Origin: an uncultured Oscillospiraceae bacterium
GTDB taxonomy: Bacteria; Bacillota; Clostridia; Oscillospirales; Oscillospiraceae
Assembly (NCBI GenBank): GCA_905233595.1
Contig: CAJOFI010000159.1
Span: 1 to 5,506, forward strand
Direction of reading: 5' to 3'
Length of the DNA: 5,506 bases
A program made the translations under genes and the position numbers. Numbering within the stretch: position 1 is the first letter of the stretch; each line of letters begins with the position of its first letter. The notes under the pieces are model-generated. The model made no database searches and was not told where the DNA came from. It saw only the letters and a list, made by a program, of their open reading frames with translations. Below, in pieces: positions 1 to 4,662 of the stretch.

Positions 1-691
1 GCAGGCGCTTGGCCATCATGCTCTTGCCCGCGCCCGGCGGGCCGACGAGCAGGATGTTGTGCCCGCCCGCTGCCGCGATCTCCAGCGCGCGCTTGACGTT
101 CTCCTGCCCCTTCACGTCCGCGAAGTCCGGCTGGGGCAGCGCGGCGGCGTGTATATCCGGCGGCTTGGCGGGCGAGAGCCGCGCCTCCCCGCGCAGGTGC
201 CGGATGAGCTGCGCCACGGTCTCCACCGGGTAGACCTCCACGTTCTCCGCAAAAGCCGCCTCCGCCGCGTTCTCGGCGGGGACGAAAAGCTGCCTCACGC
301 CCGCCCGCTCCGCGGCCAGCGCCATGGGCAGCGCGCCGTTCACCGGGCGAAGCTGGCCGGTGAGCGACAGCTCCCCCAGGAAGGCGCAGTCAGCGCCGGG
401 CTTTCCGATCTCCCCGGAGGCCGCGAGAATGCCCGCCAGAATGGGCAGATCGTAGACCGTGCCCTCCTTCTTCTTGTCCGCCGGGGCGAGGTTGACCGTG
501 ATGCGGCTCACCGGGAAGCGGAAGCCGTTGTTGCGGATGGCGGCGTGCACCCGGTCGCGCGATTCCTTCACCGCCGCGTCGGGCAGACCCACGATGTCAA
601 AATGCGGCATGCCGTTGGAGATGTTGACCTCCACCGAGACGGGGTAGCCCCCGATCCCGCTCACGCCGAAGGACGTGATTTTCGCGTACAT
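1..691 (-). CDS. comM: ComM/YifB family Mg-chelatase-like AAA+ ATPase, N-terminal part (3' end beyond window)
   Basis: The 230 visible residues start at ATG 691 ([15 protein letters not shown]...) and read open to the left edge. Residues about 20-165 are the ChlI-like N-terminal domain of the family, with the hallmarks [18 protein letters not shown] (31-48), [10 protein letters not shown] (63-72) and [19 protein letters not shown] (104-122). The AAA+ module begins near 188 ([20 protein letters not shown]) and carries a Walker A box GPPGAGKS at 217-224; Walker B and the sensor residues lie outside the window. Complete family members are about 500 residues, so under half is seen. Known members such as Vibrio ComM are hexameric helicases that drive branch migration during natural transformation; in most Firmicutes the role is unproven, so competence is only inferred here. 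The start is backed by GAGG (700-703) eight bases upstream. An intrinsic terminator lies just before the gene, which suggests either read-through from aspS or a promoter inside the aspS end. Confidence 0.93.
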   Translation of the reverse strand, partial: MYAKITSFGVSGIGGYPVSVEVNISNGMPHFDIVGLPDAAVKESRDRVHAAIRNNGFRFPVSRITVNLAPADKKKEGTVYDLPILAGILAASGEIGKPGADCAFLGELSLTGQLRPVNGALPMALAAERAGVRQLFVPAENAAEAAFAENVEVYPVETVAQLIRHLRGEARLSPAKPPDIHAAALPQPDFADVKGQENVKRALEIAAAGGHNILLVGPPGAGKSMMAKRL

Positions 692-705
692 ACAATCACC
701 CTCGT

Positions 706-757
706 AAAAATTGAGCCGCTGCTTTGAGGCTGTTTCCTCTCAAAACTCACGGCTCAA
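706..757 (-). terminator. Rho-independent terminator after aspS
   Basis: Read on the minus strand, TTGAGCCG (757-750) pairs perfectly with CGGCTCAA (718-711), and the second arm is followed at once by TTTTT (710-706). An inner stem inside the loop, TTTGAG (744-739) with CTCAAA (728-723), can stack on it. This is the best terminator in the window. It ends about 14 bases before the comM-like start codon, so the T-tract nearly touches that gene's ribosome binding site. It may therefore also act as a leader structure for the downstream gene, but that is inference. Confidence 0.65.
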
Positions 758-769
758 AACTCAAAACTT
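739..769. repeat. Degenerate 7-bp tandem repeat (CTCAAAA type) at the aspS stop
   Basis: On the plus strand the units are CTCAAAA (739-745), CTCACGG (746-752), CTCAAAA (753-759), CTCAAAA (760-766), then CTT. On the coding strand the array starts immediately after the TAA stop of aspS as repeated GTTTTGA. Part of the array supplies the upstream arm of the terminator. It is short and its function is unknown. It resembles the short tandem heptamer repeats found between genes in several bacterial groups. Confidence 0.6.
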
Positions 770-2546
770 ATTCTTCGATGTCGCCGACAATGGCGATGTG
801 CAGCTCGTCGAGCTGCTTGGGCGTGACCTCTGAGGGGGCGCCCATCATCACGTCCTGCGCGCTCTTGTTCATCGGGAAGGGGATGACCTCACGGATGGAG
901 TCCTCCCCGGCGAGGAGCATGACCATGCGGTCCACCCCCGGGGCGATGCCCGCGTGAGGGGGCGCACCGTAGCAGAAGGCGTTGTACATGGCGGGGAACT
1001 TCTTCTTCACGTCCTCCTCGCCGAGGCGCACCATCTCAAAGGCCTTGACCATGATCTCGGGGTCGTGGTTGCGCACCGCGCCGGAGCTAAGCTCCACACC
1101 GTTGCAGACGAGGTCGTACTGGTCGGCGGTGATGGTCAAGGGGTCAATTTCGCCGCGCTCGGCCTTCAAGAGCACCTCCAGCCCGCCCGCGGGCATGGAG
1201 AAGGGATTGTGGCAGAACTCCAGCTCGCCGGACTCCTCGCCGATCTCGTACATCGGGAAGTCCACGATCCAGCAGAACTCGTAGCGCTCCTTGTCCATGT
1301 GGCCGGGAACGGCGGCGCCCAGCATTTTGCGCATGACGCCGGCGGTCTTGACGGCCTGGTCGTGCTTGCCGGCGGCGATGGCGACGAGGCAGCCCTCGCT
1401 CAGCTTGAGCGCCTCGTTGATGGCGGCAAAGCGATCGTTTAAGAACTTGGCGACGCCGCCGACGAAGGCGCCGTTTTCCACCTTCGTCCAATAGGGCTTC
1501 GCGCCGGACTGCACCTCCACATCCGCGCAGAGCTTGTCGATCTGCTTTCTCGTGAGGGAGCAGCCGGAGACCACGACGGCCTTGACCGTGTTCCCCTCGG
1601 CGAAGGGCGCAAACTCCACGCCCTGCACGAGGGCGGTCATATCGTCCACGAGAAGGTCAATGCGCAGGTCGGGCTTGTCAGAGCCGTACTTCTCCATCGC
1701 CTCGAGATAGGGGATGCGCTTGAAGGGTGCGGAGGAAGCCACGTTATATGTACCGAATTTGGCGAAAATCGGGGGCAGAACGTCCTCGAGCACCGCGAAA
1801 ACGTCATCCTGCGTGGCGAAGGCCATCTCCATATCGAGCTGGTAGAACTCGCCGGGGCTGCGGTCGCCGCGCGCGTCCTCATCGCGGAAGCAGGGGGCGA
1901 TCTGGAAATAGCGGTCAAAGCCCGAGGTCATCAGAAGCTGCTTGAACTGCTGGGGCGCCTGGGGCAGGGCGTAGAACTTGCCGGGGTGCTTTCTCGCGGG
2001 CACCAGATAGTCGCGCGCACCCTCGGGGGAGGAGGCGGTCAGAATGGGGGTGGTGATCTCCAGAAAACCGTGGGCGGTCATAGCCTCGCGCAGAGCGGAG
2101 ACCACGTTGCAGCGCAGGACGATGTTCTTCTTGACGGCGGGGTTGCGCAGGTCGAGGTAGCGGTACTTGAGGCGCTGCCCCTCGTCGGCGTCGCGGCTGC
2201 GGTTGATCTCAAAGGGCAGCTCGTTATAGCGGCAGCGGCCGAGGACTTCGATCTTCTCCGGCACGACCTCAATATCCCCGGTGGGGAGCTTGGGGTTCTT
2301 GCTCGCGCGCTCACGCACGGTGCCCTCGACGGAGATGGTGGATTCCTTGTTGATGGCCTTGACGGTCTTCATCATCTCCTCGTTCTCGACGACCACCTGC
2401 GTGGTGCCGTAGAAGTCGCGCACGACGACGAAAGCAAAGTTGCTGCCCACCTCGCGCACGTTCTCCATCCAGCCGACGATCTTGACCTTCTGGCCGACGT
2501 GCTCCATGCGAAGCTCGTTGCAGGTATGGGTACGGGACTGCATCAT
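768..2546 (-). CDS. aspS: Aspartate--tRNA ligase (AspRS), full length
   Basis: A cytoplasmic class II aminoacyl-tRNA synthetase that activates aspartate with ATP and charges tRNA-Asp. The 592-residue length matches the usual bacterial form of about 590, including the GAD insertion. Domains: OB-fold anticodon-binding domain about 8-105; catalytic core from about 125; motif 1 around 150-170; motif 2 with FRDED (220-224) and GEFYQLDMEM (232-241); GAD insertion about 300-410; motif 3 HAGIAPGVDR (531-540). Residues matching known active-site positions are present: E175 in SPEGARDYL, K202 in QFKQLL, R221, H446, R492 and R540. The PGEFYQLD form of motif 2 differs from the E. coli wording (QPEFTQID) but is common in other bacteria. 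Two adjacent ATG codons (2546 and 2543) could start the protein. The first lies nearer the usual spacing from AGGA (2556-2559), leaving nine bases between. The anticodon-loop contact that is His in some non-discriminating enzymes appears to be Val (VREVG), but I cannot tell which tRNA-Asn behaviour applies. Confidence 0.98.
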   Translation of the reverse strand: MMQSRTHTCNELRMEHVGQKVKIVGWMENVREVGSNFAFVVVRDFYGTTQVVVENEEMMKTVKAINKESTISVEGTVRERASKNPKLPTGDIEVVPEKIEVLGRCRYNELPFEINRSRDADEGQRLKYRYLDLRNPAVKKNIVLRCNVVSALREAMTAHGFLEITTPILTASSPEGARDYLVPARKHPGKFYALPQAPQQFKQLLMTSGFDRYFQIAPCFRDEDARGDRSPGEFYQLDMEMAFATQDDVFAVLEDVLPPIFAKFGTYNVASSAPFKRIPYLEAMEKYGSDKPDLRIDLLVDDMTALVQGVEFAPFAEGNTVKAVVVSGCSLTRKQIDKLCADVEVQSGAKPYWTKVENGAFVGGVAKFLNDRFAAINEALKLSEGCLVAIAAGKHDQAVKTAGVMRKMLGAAVPGHMDKERYEFCWIVDFPMYEIGEESGELEFCHNPFSMPAGGLEVLLKAERGEIDPLTITADQYDLVCNGVELSSGAVRNHDPEIMVKAFEMVRLGEEDVKKKFPAMYNAFCYGAPPHAGIAPGVDRMVMLLAGEDSIREVIPFPMNKSAQDVMMGAPSEVTPKQLDELHIAIVGDIEE

Positions 2547-2572
2547 ATTTTTTTATCCTCTCTTTCCTGTCA

Positions 2573-2589
2573 GGCTTCCCAGGGAAGCC
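2573..2589. other. 17-bp hairpin in the aspS leader
   Basis: GGCTTCC (2573-2579) and GGAAGCC (2583-2589) form a perfect 7 bp stem with a 3-base loop. It lies about 27 bases upstream of the aspS start, so it would fold in the mRNA leader. No T-tract follows on the minus strand (the T-run precedes the hairpin), and an A-run follows on the plus strand, so it is not an intrinsic terminator in either direction. It leaves the ribosome binding site free. Role unknown. Confidence 0.5.
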
Positions 2590-2600
2590 GGGAAAAAATA

Positions 2601-2638
2601 CTGAAAACTGAAGACTGAAAAATGAATAATGAATAATT
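2601..2638. repeat. 7-bp tandem repeat (CTGAAAA / ATGAATA type) upstream of aspS
   Basis: Plus-strand units are CTGAAAA (2601-2607), CTGAAGA (2608-2614), CTGAAAA (2615-2621), ATGAATA (2622-2628), ATGAATA (2629-2635), then ATT. The exact period of seven and the drift from CTGAAAA to ATGAATA point to a decaying tandem array. On the coding strand it reads as T-rich TTTTCAG/TATTCAT repeats between the hisS 3' hairpin and the aspS leader hairpin. It is AT-rich in an otherwise GC-rich window. Confidence 0.65.
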
Positions 2639-2643
2639 CCGGT

Positions 2644-2658
2644 GTCCCCTTCGGGGAC
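2644..2658. other. GC-rich hairpin in the hisS-aspS gap, possible weak terminator of hisS
   Basis: GTCCCC (2644-2649) and GGGGAC (2653-2658) form a perfect 6 bp stem with a 3-base loop (GAA on the coding strand). On the minus strand it is followed by six mostly non-T bases and then by the T-rich heptamer array, not by a clean T-tract, so a terminator role for hisS is possible but weak. Combined with the flanking heptamers it looks like part of an extragenic repeated element; that could only be proved by finding copies elsewhere in the genome. Confidence 0.4.
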
Positions 2659-2701
2659 GGATTGGAAATCAGTTCAAACGCAGCCTGCGGCACACTTTCC
2701 G

Positions 2702-2715
2702 CTAACTCCTAACCT
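2702..2715. repeat. Two-copy 7-bp repeat overlapping the hisS stop codon
   Basis: CTAACTC (2702-2708) and CTAACCT (2709-2715) are two near-identical heptamers. The TAG stop of hisS (2716-2714) lies at the edge, so the coding strand reads TAG-GTTAGGA-GTTAG. Two copies alone could be chance. The reason to record it is that the aspS stop is also followed at once by a heptamer array. Confidence 0.35.
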
Positions 2716-4033
2716 ATGCGCGGATGACCTTCGCGCGGCTGCGCGCTTCCATGGCGGCTTTGATGCAGGCGGCGGCCTCGCGGGCGGGCATCTTCTGCTG
2801 CTCGCCGGTCTGCATGTTCTTGACCGACACGACGCCCTCGTTCACCTCATCCTCACCGATGAGCACCGCGAAGGGAACACCGATCTTATCCGCATAGCCG
2901 ATCTTAGCCTTGAACTTCTTCTTCAGCGCGGTCGCGGCGGCGACGGCGGGCGCCAGGTCCTCCGTCATCGGCAGCACCAGCGCGTCGCAGGGGGCGGTCA
3001 CGACCTCGTCGGAGAGGAGCCCCTGCTCGCTCAGCACGTAGAACAGGCGCGTCAGGCCGATGGAGATGCCGACGCCGGGAAGCTGCTTATCGGTGTAATA
3101 CTCCGCCAGATTGTCGTAGCGCCCGCCGGAGCAGACGGAGCCGATCTCCGGATGCTCGGTCATCTCGGTCTCGTAGACGGTGCCGGTGTAGTAGTCGAGT
3201 CCGCGCGCGATGGTGAGGTCAATGGCGAAATTCTCCTCGGGGACGCCAAAGTCCTGGAGGTACTTCGTCACCACGATCAGCTCGTCAAGCCCCTGGTCGA
3301 AGGTCGCGTCCATGCCGCGGTACATCTCCAGGCGTTCGAGAACCTCCGCGTTCGTGCCGCAGATGGCCATGAAGTCCAGCACGTTCTCGCTCTTGTCGGG
3401 GAGCATCTTCACCTCGTCGATGAGAAGCTGCTTGACCTTCTGCGCGCCGATCTTATCGAGCTTGTCCACCGTGCGCATGATCTCCCCCGCCTTCTCGCTC
3501 ATGCCGTTCATGGCGTAGAAGCCGTTCAGGAGCTTGCGGTTGTTGACGCGGATCCTGAACTTTTTCAGCCCCAGGCGCGTGAAGGTCTCGTAGATGACGG
3601 CGGGGATCTCCGCCTCATTGAGAATATCGAGCTTGCCGTCGCCGATCACGTCGATATCCGCCTGGTAGAACTCGCGGAAGCGCCCGCGCTGGGCGCGCTC
3701 CCCCCGGTAGACCTTGCCGATCTGATAGCGGCGGAAGGGGAAGCTCAGCTCCCCATAGTGCCCGGCGACGTACTTCGCGAGCGGCACCGTGAGGTCAAAG
3801 CGCAGGGCAAGATCGCTCTCGCCCTTCTGGAAGCGGTAGATCTGCTTCTCGGTCTCGCCGCCGCCCTTGGCGAGCAGCACCTCCGCCGATTCGATGACCG
3901 GCGTGTCGAGCGGCGTGAAGCCGTAGAGCGAGTAGGTATCGCGCAAAACGCCCATCATCTTCTCCAGCTTCATCTGCTCCTTCGGCGGAAGCTCCATGAA
4001 GCCCGAGAGCGTGCGCGGGGTTACTTTAGCCAT
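2714..4033 (-). CDS. hisS: Histidine--tRNA ligase (HisRS), archaeal/eukaryotic-like sequence type
   Basis: A cytoplasmic class II synthetase that charges tRNA-His; 439 residues from the chosen start. The catalytic core has RFDLTVPLAKYVA (78-90), motif 2 RRYQIGKVYRGERAQRGRFR (101-120) then EFYQADIDVIG, the histidine-binding signature ARGLDYYTGTVYE (276-288) and motif 3 VGISIGLTRL (321-330). Common bacterial HisRS has LRPEGTA and a RYRQFHQ motif; the RFDLTVP and REFYQADIDV wording is of the kind seen in eukaryotic HisRS. Gln115 in motif 2 matches the E. coli Gln of RHERPQ that contacts the tRNA acceptor end, so canonical G-1 recognition seems likely. The C-terminal anticodon-binding domain starts near 350 (DALVLPMTEDLAP) and appears to lack about 12 residues after ATAL (366-369). 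The start is ATG 4033 (MAKVTPRTLSGF), because the Shine-Dalgarno AGGAG overlaps the upstream in-frame ATG at 4048. No T-box leader fits in the 75 bp gap upstream. Confidence 0.97.
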   Translation of the reverse strand: MAKVTPRTLSGFMELPPKEQMKLEKMMGVLRDTYSLYGFTPLDTPVIESAEVLLAKGGGETEKQIYRFQKGESDLALRFDLTVPLAKYVAGHYGELSFPFRRYQIGKVYRGERAQRGRFREFYQADIDVIGDGKLDILNEAEIPAVIYETFTRLGLKKFRIRVNNRKLLNGFYAMNGMSEKAGEIMRTVDKLDKIGAQKVKQLLIDEVKMLPDKSENVLDFMAICGTNAEVLERLEMYRGMDATFDQGLDELIVVTKYLQDFGVPEENFAIDLTIARGLDYYTGTVYETEMTEHPEIGSVCSGGRYDNLAEYYTDKQLPGVGISIGLTRLFYVLSEQGLLSDEVVTAPCDALVLPMTEDLAPAVAAATALKKKFKAKIGYADKIGVPFAVLIGEDEVNEGVVSVKNMQTGEQQKMPAREAAACIKAAMEARSRAKVIRA

Positions 4034-4040
4034 TCTCTTT

Positions 4041-4045
4041 CTCCT
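4041..4045 (-). promoter_or_regulatory. Shine-Dalgarno of hisS, decides its start
   Basis: AGGAG on the minus strand (4045-4041) lies seven bases before ATG 4033. The alternative in-frame ATG at 4048-4046 sits immediately upstream of this box and has no ribosome binding site of its own. The MRRKR extension it would add is therefore very probably untranslated. Confidence 0.8.
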
Positions 4046-4061
4046 CATAAATACAACACTT

Positions 4062-4084
4062 GGCGCGGCATTGCCTGCCGCGCC
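4062..4084 (-). terminator. Strong hairpin between the mgsA-like gene and hisS, possible terminator
   Basis: GGCGCGGCA (4062-4070) and TGCCGCGCC (4076-4084) form a perfect 9 bp GC-rich stem with a 5-base loop. On the minus strand it is followed by AAGTGTTGTATTT, which is T-rich but not a clean T-tract, so termination would be partial at best. It begins 24 bases after the stop codon of the upstream gene and ends 16 bases before the hisS Shine-Dalgarno. It could equally be an mRNA leader or processing structure. It is too small to be a T-box. Confidence 0.4.
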
Positions 4085-4108
4085 GAAGATGCGTGATTGC
4101 GGGATTTC

Positions 4109-4513
4109 TCAGCGTTTCTGGGGGTTTACGATGTTGCGCCAATCCAGATCGCCGCGCCGCAGCCCCTGTACCAGCACCTCCGCCGTGGCGGCGTTGGTGG
4201 CAAAGGGGATCTGGTACTGATCGCAGAGGCGCTCGACCTTGTTGATGTCATCAAAGCCCTTGGGGTTGGCCGGATCGCAGAAGAAGAGCACAAGGTCGAT
4301 CTCGTTGAAGGAGATGCGCGCGCCGATCTGCTGCGCCCCGCCCTGATCGGCGTGGAGATACAGCGTGATGGGCAGCCCCGTCGCCTCCGAGACCAGCTTG
4401 CCTGTCACATGGGTGGCGCAGAGAGAGTGCTCCGCCAAAATGCCGCAGTAGGCAATGCAGAACTGCACCATCAATTCCTTTTTCCTGTCGTGTGCCATCA
4501 GTGCGATATTCAT
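4109..4513 (-). CDS. mgsA: Methylglyoxal synthase family protein with altered active site
   Basis: The 134-residue protein matches the single-domain methylglyoxal synthase fold. The canonical enzyme turns dihydroxyacetone phosphate into methylglyoxal and phosphate, a bypass of lower glycolysis. Kept features: N-terminal HD (8-9) with K12, ATGLPI (44-49), GG.QQIGARI (58-67), DLVLFFCDP (73-81) and IPFATNAATAEVL (102-114). Changes against the E. coli enzyme: catalytic Asp71 is Ala60 (GGAQQ instead of GGDQQ), His98 is Phe87, and the phosphate-binding stretches TGTTG and SG are THVTG (34-38) and HA (54-55). Asp91 is kept (D80), and Asp101 is plausibly D89 if one residue is deleted. The family is clear; normal catalysis is doubtful, and a binding or regulatory role, or a different substrate, is possible. 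The start ATG 4513 has only a distant AAGGGA (4526-4531) 12 bases upstream. An in-frame TAA at 4535-4537 rules out a longer form. Confidence 0.85.
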   Translation of the reverse strand: MNIALMAHDRKKELMVQFCIAYCGILAEHSLCATHVTGKLVSEATGLPITLYLHADQGGAQQIGARISFNEIDLVLFFCDPANPKGFDDINKVERLCDQYQIPFATNAATAEVLVQGLRRGDLDWRNIVNPQKR

Positions 4514-4534
4514 GCGCCGCTCACATCCCTTTCG

Positions 4535-4642
4535 TTATAATGATGATCTGATGGCGAAAAGCCAAAAAAGCTTTTCGCCGCGCCGCGAAGCTGCGCCGCA
4601 AAGCAGCAGGGTGGCGGCTGCAAGGAATCGAAATCGTTTCAT
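4535..4642 (-). CDS. Possible 35-residue signal-peptide-like small ORF or gene remnant
   Basis: ATG 4642 opens MKRFRFLAAATLLLCGAAS, a classic Sec signal profile: basic N-region, hydrophobic core, and small residues at a possible cleavage site. It is followed by 16 further residues (RRGEKLFWLFAIRSSL) and TAA at 4537-4535. A second in-frame ATG at 4651 would add MIN. No Shine-Dalgarno is visible; the ORF begins 20 bases after the PBP stop, so coupled translation is conceivable. The second half coincides with the hairpins in this gap, which suggests either a decayed secreted-protein gene whose body was lost or a chance ORF. It is in the same frame as the mgsA-like gene, separated by one stop and seven codons. 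I recognise no family. Confidence 0.25.
   Translation of the reverse strand: MKRFRFLAAATLLLCGAASRRGEKLFWLFAIRSSL
4553..4579. other. Perfect 10-bp inverted repeat upstream of the mgsA-like gene
   Basis: GGCGAAAAGC (4553-4562) and GCTTTTCGCC (4570-4579) are perfectly complementary with a 7-base loop (CAAAAAA on the plus strand, TTTTTTG on the minus strand). The T-run lies in the loop, not after the stem, so this fold is not itself a terminator on the minus strand. One arm is shared with the terminator-like fold at 4564-4592, so the two cannot form together. Confidence 0.6.
4564..4592 (-). terminator. Possible intrinsic terminator after the PBP gene
   Basis: On the minus strand AGCTTCGC (4592-4585) pairs with GCG-AA-AAGCT (4578-4569), giving 3 + 5 base pairs with a two-base bulge and a 6-base loop. 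A T-run follows directly (4568-4564). Position after the PBP stop and the T-tract fit a terminator, but the stem is short and bulged, and the competing 10 bp hairpin next to it is stronger. Confidence 0.4.
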
Positions 4643-4662
4643 GTTTATCATTTGGTAATACT

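Noticed and set aside
59..727. 222-residue plus-strand open frame opposite the comM-like gene
   Set aside because: Antisense shadow of a well-conserved coding sequence; composition rich in Arg/His/Leu/Ala without motifs.
2573..2600. Hairpin plus A-run as a plus-strand terminator
   Set aside because: A terminator on the plus strand needs a T-run after the stem; here the run is A. On the minus strand the T-run comes before the stem.
1986..2618. 210-residue plus-strand open frame opposite aspS
   Set aside because: Antisense shadow of aspS motif 1 and the OB-fold region; no domain or ribosome binding site.
2679..2689. Short palindrome CGCAG-C-CTGCG
   Set aside because: Only a 5 bp stem with a one-base centre and no T-tract; common by chance in GC-rich DNA.
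4034..4048. Start of hisS at the upstream ATG 4048
   Set aside because: The Shine-Dalgarno of the gene overlaps this codon and is correctly spaced for ATG 4033, where the usual HisRS N-terminus begins.
2642..4096. 484-residue plus-strand open frame opposite hisS
   Set aside because: It lies exactly antisense to a clear HisRS gene, has low-complexity Leu/His/Arg/Ala composition typical of reverse-strand reading of GC-rich genes, and no recognisable domain.
4034..4108. T-box leader for hisS, expected in many Firmicutes
   Set aside because: Only 75 bases separate the genes, no T-box consensus or specifier stem is visible, and the one hairpin is a simple 9 bp stem.
4534..4542. TATAAC (minus) and TATAAT (plus) as -10 boxes for a promoter
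   Set aside because: On the minus strand the only -35-like hexamer (TTGGCT) is about 20 bases away and poor; on the plus strand there is no -35 and no gene downstream. The match may be chance in a short AT-rich patch.
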